Assembly: GCF_025356155.1 (NCBI RefSeq)
Contig: NZ_JANXUQ010000273.1
Coordinates: 32,812 to 96,811, forward strand
Length of the DNA: 64,000 nt
Direction of reading: 5' to 3'
Source: Rhodoferax sp.
Lineage (GTDB): Bacteria; Pseudomonadota; Gammaproteobacteria; Burkholderiales; Burkholderiaceae_C
The translations under genes were made by a program, and so were the position numbers. Of the stretch, positions 26,432 to 35,474 are shown piece by piece. Within the stretch, counting starts at the first letter, position 1; each line of letters opens with the position of its first letter. The notes below the pieces were generated by a model. The model searched no databases and had not been told where the DNA came from. It saw only the letters and a list, made by a program, of their open reading frames with translations.

Positions 26432-26800
26432 ATGAGTTTCGCAAAGACAACGCCCATTCTTCGCATCTTCGATGAGGCCAAAGCAAAAGACTTCTACGTC
26501 GCGTTTCTGGGCTTCAAGCTTGATTGGGAACATCGTTTTAAAGCTGGCATGCCGCTGTACATGCAGGTATCCAAAGATGCTTGCGTCGTCCATCTCTCGG
26601 AGCACCATGGAGACTGCAGCCCGGGCGCTGCGATACGAATTGAAACCGATGAACTTGAGACATTTCAACAGCAACTGATTGAAAAGCAATACAAGTACGC
26701 CCGCCCCGGCATACAAGAGACGCCTTGGGGCAGCAGAGAGATGGCAATCCACGACCCGTTCGGCAACCGCTTGGTTTTCACCAGTGCCATCAGTACCTGA
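26432..26800 (+). CDS. VOC superfamily protein (glyoxalase/bleomycin resistance-like)
   Basis: The 122-residue protein has one VOC unit pair: the opening PILRIFDEAKAKDFYVAFLGF, a middle HLSEHHGD and the closing WGSREMAIHDPFGNRLVF. This layout is that of bleomycin-binding-like proteins, which sequester the drug as dimers; other members are isomerases or dioxygenases. No chemical role can be fixed. It is divergent from the monooxygenase gene (70-bp gap) and followed after 15 bp by an unknown gene. Confidence 0.85.
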   Translation: MSFAKTTPILRIFDEAKAKDFYVAFLGFKLDWEHRFKAGMPLYMQVSKDACVVHLSEHHGDCSPGAAIRIETDELETFQQQLIEKQYKYARPGIQETPWGSREMAIHDPFGNRLVFTSAIST

Positions 26801-26815
26801 GCGAACCACCCAGGC

Positions 26816-27514
26816 TTGCACAGTGCCAACCAAAACCTCCCCGGCACTGTAGTGGGCCAGCGCCGCCCACTCAGCCAAGCCAGTGTGGGCCTGGTCGTTG
26901 CCGGCTTGCACCTGGCCGGCCTGATGCTGTGGTGGACTCTGGATCACGGCATGCGTTTGCCCCCGCGCGCCGCGCGGCTCCCATCCATCGCCGTATGGCT
27001 GCCTGCGCTTGCCAAGCCTGTCGACCAAGCGCCAAAACTGCCCAGCCGGCGTCAGCAACCCGCGCCCGATACCACTGCCAAGCCCCGTCCGCACGACGGT
27101 AGCAAACCAATTGACACCACTCCCACGGTAGATGCGACGCCGGTATCCGCTTCCAATGGCATATCCCTGCCAACTGAGGCCAGCGGGCCGATCGAGCCGC
27201 CAGTCCAAACCAAGCCCTCACTGAATCTGAGCCTGTCTGCGAAGGACGTTAAGTCGGCAGCACCCCGCAGCTTTGCAGAGCAGTCGCCCTTCCAGGGACG
27301 CAAACCCAAGACGGTGGAGCGGCAGATCGCCAACGCAGCCGCAGCGACAGGGCCGTGGACGGAGGAGCGCATGGACAACGACCACATCCGCTTTCGTCGG
27401 GGCAACACCTGCATCGTCATGGAGCGCCCGCGGGCTGCCGCCATTGACCCCATGAACGAGGCCGCTGGCCGCCTTCCGTGGCGGCGGTCCAGCGCAGAAG
27501 AGTGCAACGACTAG
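26816..27514 (+). CDS. Hypothetical protein with one membrane helix and Pro-rich linker
   Basis: The open frame (up to 232 residues) starts with TTG at 26816; a GTG further in could also be the start. After a short polar part there is one hydrophobic helix (about 24-42, VGLVVAGLHLAGLMLWW), then a Pro/Thr/Ala-rich stretch to about residue 150 and a more ordered Arg-rich C-terminus with HIRFRRGNTCIVMERPR. The plan resembles TonB-like energy-transducing or cell-envelope linker proteins, but the TonB C-terminal motif is not recognised. Codon use looks native. Confidence 0.55.
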   Translation: MHSANQNLPGTVVGQRRPLSQASVGLVVAGLHLAGLMLWWTLDHGMRLPPRAARLPSIAVWLPALAKPVDQAPKLPSRRQQPAPDTTAKPRPHDGSKPIDTTPTVDATPVSASNGISLPTEASGPIEPPVQTKPSLNLSLSAKDVKSAAPRSFAEQSPFQGRKPKTVERQIANAAAATGPWTEERMDNDHIRFRRGNTCIVMERPRAAAIDPMNEAAGRLPWRRSSAEECND

Positions 27515-27581
27515 GGATGACAACAAAAGCCCAATCAAAGCATCCCAAGCGAAGGCATGCACCTACCTCCTCTTCTCTCAG

Positions 27582-27632
27582 GTACTCCTGATTTTGTAGC
27601 ACCAAAGTCATATTTTACGAGGGCTAGAGGCC
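27582..27632 (+). repeat. Repeat R1, intergenic copy
   Basis: TTTTGTAGCACC then TTTTACGAGGGCTAGAGGCC, with GAGGG starting at 27619. The left end is less well kept (ACTCCTGA in place of GCTATNAA). It lies between convergent genes. Confidence 0.6.
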
Positions 27633-27682
27633 TATTCTTCATATGCGACTCGCTGTAGAAACATCCGGCAACAGGCCGATAG

Positions 27683-30600
27683 CTACTGCACATGATCGGC
27701 GTGCAAGGTGGCGGCCTTAGCGGCGTCAGACACCGCGGTGTGCAGCCGAACCACCCAGTCACTGACACGCTGCGGGTCGGACCAATGGGCGTCATCCGCC
27801 GCCTCGGCCTTTGCCAGCAGGTCGACCAGGGGCTGCGCCCCAACCGTCGCCGCCACCCCTTTCAGCTCATGCAGTGCCGCGTGCAGCGCCCGGCTGTCGC
27901 CACTGCCCTGCGACCGCGCGGCCAATGCAGTGGTGATGTGCTCCGTCAGGGTGGCCACCTGGTCTACAAAGCTGCGCAAGGCTCGCCAGTAAATATCGGT
28001 GTTGCCACCCAAACGGGCCAGTGCGGCGTTGGTATCCAGTGCAGTGGCGGCGGGCGATTCGCCAGCAGGTGTGATCGTGCGTCCCATGCAGTGCAGGATC
28101 ACGGCTATCAGGTGCGACAGATCGAAGGGCTTGGCGACGTGGTCGTTCATGCCCGCCTCCAGCGCCACCATCCGGTCGGTGGCCATGGCGTTGGCCGTCA
28201 TGGCGATGATGGGCAGATCGCGCAGGCCCAAGCGATTGCGGATCTCCCGCGTGGCGGTGTAGCCATCCATCTCGGGCATCTGGATGTCCATCAGCACCAC
28301 ATCGAAGGCCGGTAGCTGCCGTGATTCTGTGATGGCGGCGATGGCAGCCCGCCCGGTATCGGCCAGCGTGACACTGGCACCTTCGTTCTGCAACAGCTCG
28401 CGCGCCACTTGCTGGTTCGTCAGGTTGTCCTCTGCCACCAGCACCCGCACCCCCGCAAGGCGTTGCTGGGCGGGCTGCGGTTGCACAGGCGGGGGAAGGA
28501 TGCTGCGGTTGCGCCCGGTGTGCGCATCGGCCACGGCGTCGTACAGGATGGACGCCGTCACCGGTTTGACCAGGAAGCCATCCAGCACCGCCGGGAATTC
28601 GGCCTGCCGCTGGGCCAGCAGTTCGCGGCCGTGGGCCGTTACCATGACGATCAGCGGCATCTGGCCCGCCGGGAATAGCGAGCGCAAGTGAAGACTGGTA
28701 TCCCAGCCGTCCATCACCGGCATGCGCCAGTCGATCAGCACCACATCGGTCCGCTGGCCGGATAGCCTGCGGCTCTCCAGCATGCCAATGGCCTCAGTAC
28801 CGCTGGCGGCAAGGTCCACTTGCCAGCCAAAGCTTTGCACCAGGCCTTGCATCACCTCCCGTGCGCTGGCGTTGTCATCCACCACCAACACCCGCAGGCC
28901 GTGCAATGCCGTGTGGTCGGTCTGCACAGGCGCGGTCTCCCCGGCCCACGGCACGAACGGAATGCTGAAGTGGAAGCTGCTGCCCACGCCCGGCGTACTG
29001 TCCACGGCCAACTCACCGCCCATCAGGCGCACCAGGCGCTGGCTGATGGCCAGGCCCAGGCCCGTGCCGCCAAAGCGTCGGGTGGTCGAGGCCTCGGCCT
29101 GCGAGAAGCCTTCAAAAATGATGGCCAGCTGGTCGGCGGCAATACCGATGCCGCTGTCGCGCACAGCGACGCGCATATATTGCCCACCCTCTGGGTCAGG
29201 CGGGCACAGGCGCACTGACAACACCACCTCTCCGTGGGCCGTAAACTTGAGCGCGTTGCCCGCAAGGTTGATCAGAATCTGCTGCAAGCGCAGCGCGTCG
29301 CCAACGATCCAGTCGGGCAGCTCCGGGTCGATGTCAAACAGCACCTCCACATCCTTCTTGCCGACGCCCGCCGACAGGATCACGCCAATGTTGCGCAGCA
29401 GCTTGTCGATTTCAAACGGGTGCGGGTCCAGCGCCATCTTGCCGGCCTCCACCTTGGAGAAATCCAGGATGTCGTTCAGGATGTCCAGCAACGTCTTGGC
29501 CGCCGATTCGGTCTTGTCGATGTAGTCCAGCTGGCGCGCGTTTAACGGCGTCTGGTGTACCAGCTGCAGCATGCCCAGGATGGCATTCATCGGCGTGCGG
29601 ATTTCGTGGCTCATGTTCGCCAAAAAGTCCGACTTGGCGCGGCTGGCACTCTCGGCCTGCTGCTTGGCCGCCAGCAGGTCGGCCTCGGCCCGCTTGCGTT
29701 CTTCGATGCCGTGCAGGAAGGCGGTGAAGCGGTACTCATCGCCCTCCTTCAGGGCACTGATCGTGATTTCCACCATGAAGCGGGTGCCGTTGCGGTGCAG
29801 CGCGGGCAATTCGATGCGCTTGCCCAGCACCGGCCCCTCACCCACATCCATGAACCGGCCCATGCCATTGCGATGGGCCTCACGCAGGTCCTCAGGGATG
29901 ATCAGGTCGGCCAGGTCCCGGCCGATGGCCTCTGCGCGGGTCCAGCCAAAGGTCTGTTGGGCTTCGCGGTTCCAATCGTGGACCACGCCGTGCCGGTCCA
30001 TCTCGATGAAGGCCTCATGCGAACTCTCCAGAATGGCGGCGGTGCGCTGCTGCTCGCGGACCAGCCCGCGTGCCAGCGGCTGCACCTGGGCGCGCAGCAG
30101 CCAAGTGCCTGCGCCTATCAGCAGCACCAGCAGCACGACAAAGCCATTGAGCCGCCGGCGAATGGGGGCGAACAGGTCGATGGAATCGGTCTTGAACACC
30201 ATGCCCAGGCCCGATTCGCCCAGCGGCGCGTAGCCAGCAAACACAGGCAGGCCACGCAGATCCGAGCGCGCGAGCACGCCCTTCTGGCCCAAGAGCGCAT
30301 GGGATATCGCCAGGTCGGGCTTGCCATCCTTGTACATGGGGATGTGCATATTGACCTGGTAGAACCGGCTGGGGAAGCACACCGCGTCATCTTTCTCGCG
30401 GCCACAGACCACGATGTCGGTCGACTGGCTTTCGCTATCGGCGCTGCGCAACAGCCCCGTCATCCCCTCCAGCCGCTGCTCGGCCACGACACTGCCGACC
30501 GGCTTGCCATCCCGCAGCATGGTGTTCGCGGTGCGCAGCACAAAGCCGTCCTGCCACAGCATGGTGGCAACTTGCCCCTGGCCACGCACGGGCACCGACA

Positions 30601-31639
30601 TTTCGGCCGAACCATTCAGCATGGTGCCCACAGTCACGACCTGCTCGCCCTGTGCATTGAACAAATGCATGCCGGTGACGCCAGAGGACAGGAAGCTCTG
30701 ACCCACCTCGCGGGCCAGGCCCCGGGCCTCTTCGTCACGCGGATTGCTGCTCAACCGCGCCATGTGCTTTTGCAGTCCCGGGCGCTCGGCAATCGTGCGG
30801 CCCAAACCTATGCGCTGCTCGATGATGGACTGGAACGCCGCCGCACTGTTGACGGTGGTGCGCAGCAAAGAGGCAGACATGGACTCCTCAAACCCCTGCT
30901 TGAGGACGGCAAAGCCGCCCAGCCCGGCCGAGATGACCACCAGGCTCAGCACAACAACCGCAGTGCGCACCATGCGTTTGTCCGGGCTCTCCTGGGCATC
31001 GGTCGCACGGCTCTGCGACCGCAATTGCAACCACAGACCCAGGCCCAGCAGGGTCATGCCAAACGCGGTCGGCACAGCCATGCGGTGGTAGGCCGCTATC
31101 AGGTACAGCGCCTCCAGGTTCAGCGCATAACCCAACCCTGCGGTCCCCCCAACCAGCAGCACGGCAAAAACCAGCGCCTCCACGATGCGCCGACGCGCCA
31201 GATCACCGTGGCTGCGCGCCAGCAACAGGCTGGCACTGCCCGCCAGCATGAAGCCCAAGCAGGTGTTGGGGGCCGAGCGTCCGGGGTTGACATTGCCGTC
31301 ATTCACCTGCCGGTGCAGGCTTTCCCAGTCAATGCCCAGGCGGATGTCAAAGACCTGTTCGGCCAGCATCGCAGCGGGCAAGACCACCATGAGCCATGCA
31401 CCGAATGTGCGGGCCCAAGATCCGACCGCAGAGTTGACGGTTGCGCCGCCGCGCGCAGGCCACAGGCAGACGGTGCTGGCCAGAAAGAGGATGGCCGTGT
31501 TCACCGTCACGGTCACAGAATTGGGCCACACCCGCACCATGGCTTCAACGCCCAGGGCCCAGCCTGACAAAACGCACAGAGCGAGACCGGCGATCAAAAT
31601 CGCGATCAATTGGCGTGCACGAAAGACAGTGGTTGGCAT
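27683..31639 (-). CDS. Hybrid sensor histidine kinase with PAS, two receivers and Hpt
   Basis: The 1318-residue protein begins at ATG 31639 (an upstream in-frame ATG at 31696 exists). Order: about seven N-terminal membrane helices, a periplasmic sensor region (about 270-500) closed by a further helix (FVVLLVLLIGAGTWLL), PAS domain, HisKA with SHEIRTPMN (phospho-His about 678), HATPase with GGTGLGLAISQRL, receiver 1 (LIDWRMPVMDGW, Asp about 969), receiver 2 (LMDIQMPEMDGY, Asp about 1116) and a C-terminal Hpt domain (ALHELKGVAATVGA, His about 1255). A full phosphorelay is thus in one chain. No response regulator gene is adjacent, so the output is unknown. Confidence 0.93.
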   Translation of the reverse strand: MPTTVFRARQLIAILIAGLALCVLSGWALGVEAMVRVWPNSVTVTVNTAILFLASTVCLWPARGGATVNSAVGSWARTFGAWLMVVLPAAMLAEQVFDIRLGIDWESLHRQVNDGNVNPGRSAPNTCLGFMLAGSASLLLARSHGDLARRRIVEALVFAVLLVGGTAGLGYALNLEALYLIAAYHRMAVPTAFGMTLLGLGLWLQLRSQSRATDAQESPDKRMVRTAVVVLSLVVISAGLGGFAVLKQGFEESMSASLLRTTVNSAAAFQSIIEQRIGLGRTIAERPGLQKHMARLSSNPRDEEARGLAREVGQSFLSSGVTGMHLFNAQGEQVVTVGTMLNGSAEMSVPVRGQGQVATMLWQDGFVLRTANTMLRDGKPVGSVVAEQRLEGMTGLLRSADSESQSTDIVVCGREKDDAVCFPSRFYQVNMHIPMYKDGKPDLAISHALLGQKGVLARSDLRGLPVFAGYAPLGESGLGMVFKTDSIDLFAPIRRRLNGFVVLLVLLIGAGTWLLRAQVQPLARGLVREQQRTAAILESSHEAFIEMDRHGVVHDWNREAQQTFGWTRAEAIGRDLADLIIPEDLREAHRNGMGRFMDVGEGPVLGKRIELPALHRNGTRFMVEITISALKEGDEYRFTAFLHGIEERKRAEADLLAAKQQAESASRAKSDFLANMSHEIRTPMNAILGMLQLVHQTPLNARQLDYIDKTESAAKTLLDILNDILDFSKVEAGKMALDPHPFEIDKLLRNIGVILSAGVGKKDVEVLFDIDPELPDWIVGDALRLQQILINLAGNALKFTAHGEVVLSVRLCPPDPEGGQYMRVAVRDSGIGIAADQLAIIFEGFSQAEASTTRRFGGTGLGLAISQRLVRLMGGELAVDSTPGVGSSFHFSIPFVPWAGETAPVQTDHTALHGLRVLVVDDNASAREVMQGLVQSFGWQVDLAASGTEAIGMLESRRLSGQRTDVVLIDWRMPVMDGWDTSLHLRSLFPAGQMPLIVMVTAHGRELLAQRQAEFPAVLDGFLVKPVTASILYDAVADAHTGRNRSILPPPVQPQPAQQRLAGVRVLVAEDNLTNQQVARELLQNEGASVTLADTGRAAIAAITESRQLPAFDVVLMDIQMPEMDGYTATREIRNRLGLRDLPIIAMTANAMATDRMVALEAGMNDHVAKPFDLSHLIAVILHCMGRTITPAGESPAATALDTNAALARLGGNTDIYWRALRSFVDQVATLTEHITTALAARSQGSGDSRALHAALHELKGVAATVGAQPLVDLLAKAEAADDAHWSDPQRVSDWVVRLHTAVSDAAKAATLHADHVQ

Positions 31640-31818
31640 CTTATGGTCTTTCGTAGAAAGTGTTCGCAACGACGTTCTACAGAAAGATTGTGTCACAGCG
31701 CACGCGCGGGGCCTATGCCCTGCGCGTGCGCCCTACACATCACAAATGCCGCATTTACCAACCCGCTGGGCACCTTATCTGCGATTTGAGTGGCTTGACA
31801 CTGCCTGACAATGACGGC

Positions 31819-32490
31819 ATGCCACACCCATTTTTCCGCGCACTGGTCTCCATCGCATTACTGTGCCTGGTATGCCTGGCCACGGCCGCCGAAAAGCTCA
31901 AGCCCGTCATCATTCGCGAGACGCTGCGTGACCTTACCGTGGAGCTGCGCCAGGTCAAAGAGGGCCAGGAAGACCAGGACACCCCCCAGACCAGCGACGG
32001 CGCCTACACCGTGGGCACAGCCAATCGCGCAGTTGACTTCTCTCCGCAACAGGTGCGCGTGCGCGATGGCGAGAAGGCCAGCCTGCAGATCAACCAGTCC
32101 ATGCCCATGCAGTGGGTGCAAAAAATCGAATCGCAAAGCGCCACGCTCAGCGCAGCGGGCACGTCGGCGAGCAACAGCTCCGGCGGCGTGACGCAGGCGG
32201 TGACGTGGATGGAAGCGGGCCAGAGCCTGGCCGTCACGCCGCACTGGCCGGGCGGCAAGCTGCCGGTCAGGATCACGATTGAAGTGCAATCCTCAGCCGT
32301 GGACGAGCGCGTCAGCTCCGACCTGCCAGCCACCCAGCGCCAGCGCTATACCAGTACCATCACAGCGCAGTTGAATCGCTGGGTCACGATTGCCAGCAGC
32401 GGCAAGCCGGCCCCGGCCGGCAGTTACAGCAGCGCAGGCAGCAGTGAGGGGCGGCGGCTCACACAGATCCGCGTGTCACGCGAGCCGTAA
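31819..32490 (+). CDS. Secreted protein of unknown function
   Basis: Start ATG at 31819 (MPHPFFRALVSIALLCLVCLA), a clear signal peptide ending at ATAAE. The 199-residue mature part is mostly beta-like, with a QVKEGQEDQD segment, SPQQVRVRDGEKASLQINQS and VRITIEVQSSAVDE. The plan recalls N-terminal parts of secretin-associated proteins, but I do not recognise a named family. It is convergent with the Crp/Fnr gene (3-bp gap). Confidence 0.65.
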   Translation: MPHPFFRALVSIALLCLVCLATAAEKLKPVIIRETLRDLTVELRQVKEGQEDQDTPQTSDGAYTVGTANRAVDFSPQQVRVRDGEKASLQINQSMPMQWVQKIESQSATLSAAGTSASNSSGGVTQAVTWMEAGQSLAVTPHWPGGKLPVRITIEVQSSAVDERVSSDLPATQRQRYTSTITAQLNRWVTIASSGKPAPAGSYSSAGSSEGRRLTQIRVSREP

Positions 32491-32493
32491 TCT

Positions 32494-33201
32494 CTATTGG
32501 CATAAATCCCGCAGCGCTGTCAGATCAAGTATCTCCAGCGCTCCGCGGTGCACGCGAATCAGATCGCGGGCTTTGAGGTCATTGAGTATCTGGTTCGTCG
32601 TCTGGCGCGACACCCCAATCATCAACGCCAGTTGCTCCTGCGTGATGGCCAGTGTGCGGCGGAATCTGCCTTCGTCCGCGCCCTGGCCGTAGCCCTGCGC
32701 CATCTGCACCAGACGGCGCATCACGCGCACGGCGGCAGGCAGCACGGCCTGCTCTTCCATGTTGACAAAGGCCATGCGCAACTTGTCGGCCATCAGCAGG
32801 GCCAGGTCGCGCCAGTGCTGCGGGTGCGTGTGCAGCCAGGCCTGCAGCGCCTCGTGCGGCACCTGCAGCAGCGTGCTGGGCTCGGCAGCATGGGCATCGT
32901 GCGTGCGGGTGGAGCCGTCAAACACGGAAATCTCGGCAAACCAGGTGGGCGGGGTCAGCAGAATCAGCAGCGCCTCGCGCGTGTCCTCCTGCTGCGCCTC
33001 CACCAGGCCCGACACGCGGATGGAGCCGCGCACCAGCGCATACAACCCGCAGGGTGGCCCACCGCGCAAAAACAGCGCATCGCCGGTCTGCAGCTGGCGC
33101 AGTTTTGCCATGTCCAGCAGGGCATCCGAAAACGCCTCGGGCAGTTGGGCAAACCAGCGGCCTGCGCGCAGCATCGGCAGGTAGGGAGTGATGGAAGACA
33201 T
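32494..33201 (-). CDS. Crp/Fnr family transcriptional regulator
   Basis: Start ATG at 33201; TTG and GTG codons lie just upstream in frame. The 235-residue protein has an N-terminal cyclic-nucleotide-binding-like beta barrel (about 20-130, FLRGGPPCGLYALVRGSIRVS) and a C-terminal winged helix with TQEQLALMIGVSRQTTNQILNDL as recognition helix. There are no FNR-type N-terminal cysteines, so oxygen sensing by an Fe-S cluster is unlikely. The barrel lacks the full cAMP-binding RxS motif. It is divergent from the Mpo1-like gene, with a 108-bp gap. Confidence 0.9.
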   Translation of the reverse strand: MSSITPYLPMLRAGRWFAQLPEAFSDALLDMAKLRQLQTGDALFLRGGPPCGLYALVRGSIRVSGLVEAQQEDTREALLILLTPPTWFAEISVFDGSTRTHDAHAAEPSTLLQVPHEALQAWLHTHPQHWRDLALLMADKLRMAFVNMEEQAVLPAAVRVMRRLVQMAQGYGQGADEGRFRRTLAITQEQLALMIGVSRQTTNQILNDLKARDLIRVHRGALEILDLTALRDLCQ

Positions 33202-33309
33202 CAGGGTTTGCACCAATCTTGCAAAACGGGTTGTGTCGGGAAGTTGACAGACGCCCAGTATGCAACGGCCAGATGATCACGGCATTGTCAATTACCCGGA
33301 CCCTCCACT

Positions 33310-33840
33310 ATGAAAACCCTGACCGACCACCTGAGCCAATACGCTGCCTACCACCAGGACGGCCGCAACGTAGCCACCCACTTTGTGGGCATCCCGATGA
33401 TTGTGGTGGCGGTGGCCACACTGCTGTCGCGCCCGATATGGATGGTGGGCGATCTACCGTTGAGCCTGGCCGCCATCGGGGGCCTGCTCAGCTGCCTGTT
33501 CTACCTGCGCCTGGACCCGCGCTTCGGCACCACGATGACGCTGTTGATGGTCTTGTCGGTAGCCGCCGGTTACTGGTTTGCCGCGCAAAGCACCGCTTTG
33601 TGGCTCGGTGCCGGGCTGGGACTGTTCATTGTGGGCTGGGCGCTGCAGTTTTTAGGCCATCACTACGAAGGACGCAAGCCCGCCTTTGTGGACGACCTGT
33701 CCGGCCTGATCGTTGGTCCGTTGTTTTTGGTGGCCGAGGCGGCCTTTCATTTCCATCTGCGCATGGAGGTCAAGACCGCCATTGACGCGCGCCTGGGCGC
33801 ACCAGCCCAGCCCGGCGGCCGCAAAGCTGTCGCTGCCTAA
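33310..33840 (+). CDS. Mpo1-like (DUF962) membrane protein
   Basis: The 176-residue protein has four hydrophobic helices and the family His motifs: HQDGRNVATHFVGIP near the start and FLGHHYEGRKPAF after helix 4. Yeast Mpo1 is an Fe(II)-dependent dioxygenase that shortens 2-hydroxy fatty acids by alpha-oxidation, and the His residues that bind iron there are kept here. A similar role in lipid turnover is plausible but not shown for bacteria. Its stop codon overlaps the next gene's start (TAATG), indicating an operon with the symporter-like gene. Confidence 0.85.
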   Translation: MKTLTDHLSQYAAYHQDGRNVATHFVGIPMIVVAVATLLSRPIWMVGDLPLSLAAIGGLLSCLFYLRLDPRFGTTMTLLMVLSVAAGYWFAAQSTALWLGAGLGLFIVGWALQFLGHHYEGRKPAFVDDLSGLIVGPLFLVAEAAFHFHLRMEVKTAIDARLGAPAQPGGRKAVAA

Positions 33841-34700
33841 TGAACCTCACCGCAATACTGCCAACGCTGCTATTGCTGGCGTTGGCGCTGGTGATGTTTG
33901 GCCTGGGCCTGTCACTCTCCATCGACGACTTCAAACGCCTGCGCGAGCACCCGCGCTCGGTGCTGCTGGCCTTGGGCCTGCAAACCCTGGTGCTGCCGGG
34001 TATGGCCTATTTGCTGATCATCCTGCTGGGTATACAACCCGTCTTTGCCGTGGGCCTGATGCTGCTGGCCGCGTCGCCCGGCGGCGTCTCTGCAAATTTG
34101 TTCAGCCATTTGTTTGGCGGCAATGTGGCGATGAATATTTCGCTGACGGCCGTCAACACCGTGCTGTCCATTGCCAGCCTGCCGCTGATCGCCAACTGGG
34201 CGATTGCAACCTTTGTGCAGTCCGGCCAGGTAGTGCCACTGCAATTTGGCAAGGTGGTCGAGGTGGTTGGCGTGATCCTGCTGCCGGTCGTCATTGGCAT
34301 GCTGGTGCGCTCCAAAGCACCGTCTTTTAGCGAACGCATGGGCCAGCCCATGAAGCTGTTCAGCGCGCTGGTGCTGGCGGCGTTTACCGTGCTGGCCATC
34401 GTCAAGGAGTGGACTGCGTTGACGGCTTCTTTCACGTCCCTGGGCCCGCTGGTGGTGGCCTTTAACCTCATCAGCCTGCTGCTGGGCTACTACCTGTCGC
34501 GCTGGGCTGGGCTGAACAAGCCCATGGCCACGGCGATCAGCTTCGAGATTGGCATCCACAACTCCACGCTGGCGATCTTTGTGGCGCTGTCGGTGCTGGG
34601 CAATCTGCAACTGGCCCTGCCAGCGGCGCTGTACTCCGTCAGCATGTACATCACCGCCACGCTCTTTGGCATGCTGGTGCTGCGCCGCATGGCCCCCTAA
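33840..34700 (+). CDS. Bile acid:sodium symporter (BASS) family transporter
   Basis: The 286-residue protein has about nine to ten membrane helices and BASS signatures: VMFGLGLSLSIDDFKRL, LLAASPGGVSANLFSHL with the conserved Gly-Gly crossing, and SFEIGIHNSTLAIFVAL. Bacterial members move organic acids such as pantoate or pyruvate with sodium; the substrate here is unknown. The start overlaps the Mpo1-like gene. The chalcone isomerase-like gene follows 16 bp later, so three genes may form one unit. Confidence 0.9.
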   Translation: MNLTAILPTLLLLALALVMFGLGLSLSIDDFKRLREHPRSVLLALGLQTLVLPGMAYLLIILLGIQPVFAVGLMLLAASPGGVSANLFSHLFGGNVAMNISLTAVNTVLSIASLPLIANWAIATFVQSGQVVPLQFGKVVEVVGVILLPVVIGMLVRSKAPSFSERMGQPMKLFSALVLAAFTVLAIVKEWTALTASFTSLGPLVVAFNLISLLLGYYLSRWAGLNKPMATAISFEIGIHNSTLAIFVALSVLGNLQLALPAALYSVSMYITATLFGMLVLRRMAP

Positions 34701-34716
34701 AAGAAAGTTGAATTCC

Positions 34717-35385
34717 ATGAACACCACAACCTGCGCAGCACGCGCCGGGCGCATGACTGTTGCCCAAATGTCTGTCCGATGGTCCGCACTCTGCGCTGTA
34801 CTGTGCGGCGCCCTGGCCTCTTTGCCCAGCCCGACACTGGCCCAGACCAGCACACCCACCGCAGCAGCGACAACGATGACAGTGGAAGGCGTTGTTTATG
34901 ACCGCGAGATCACGCTGGCCGGCAGCACCCTGAAACTCAACGGCGCGGGCATCCGCACCAAGTTCGTTTTCAAGGTCTACGCCGCCGGGCTGTACTTGCC
35001 GGCCACCGCCAGGACATCCACCGATGTCTACGCGTCCAAGGGCCCCAAGCGCGTGAAGGTCGTTTTCTTACGTGACACCGACGCGTCCAGCTTTGGCAAA
35101 ACCATGTCCGAAGTCATGAGCGACAACCTGCCCCGCGAACAGTTCGGCAAATGCATTCCCGGCCTGATCAAACTGGGCGAAGTGTTCGCCAACAAACGAA
35201 AGATGGCCGTAAACGAGGGCTATACGCTGGACGAGCTACCCGGCGAAGGCACGGTGGTCACCATCAACGGCCAGCAGGTCGCCAAGATAGCCGAGCCCGA
35301 ATTCTTTACCTGCCTGATGTACAACTACTTTGGCGACAAACCGGCCGATCCCAAGCTGAAACTGGCGCTACTGGGCAGCCAATAA
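34717..35385 (+). CDS. Chalcone isomerase-like domain protein, secreted
   Basis: ATG at 34717 gives 222 residues with a signal peptide (cut after PTLAQT). The domain (about 55-220) follows the bacterial chalcone-isomerase-like family: LNGAGIRTKFVFKVYAAGLYL, KRVKVVFLRDTDASSFGKTM, GYTLDELPGEGTVVTINGQ and EFFTCLMYNYFGDKPAD. Bacterial members are periplasmic and not known to act on chalcones; several are thought to bind lipids or haem. It follows the BASS gene by 16 bp. Confidence 0.88.
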   Translation: MNTTTCAARAGRMTVAQMSVRWSALCAVLCGALASLPSPTLAQTSTPTAAATTMTVEGVVYDREITLAGSTLKLNGAGIRTKFVFKVYAAGLYLPATARTSTDVYASKGPKRVKVVFLRDTDASSFGKTMSEVMSDNLPREQFGKCIPGLIKLGEVFANKRKMAVNEGYTLDELPGEGTVVTINGQQVAKIAEPEFFTCLMYNYFGDKPADPKLKLALLGSQ

Positions 35386-35474
35386 GGCCGAGACGGCAGT
35401 CACCTGCGTTATAGACATGGGCTACGGCCCCATGGCTAAATGGGCTTTCTGCCACTTTGCGCCATGAGGGCTCC

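Noticed and set aside
29555..31567. 670-codon plus-strand open frame
   Set aside because: It is the antisense of the hybrid kinase gene, rich in His, Gln and Gly as expected for a shadow frame, and has no recognisable domain.
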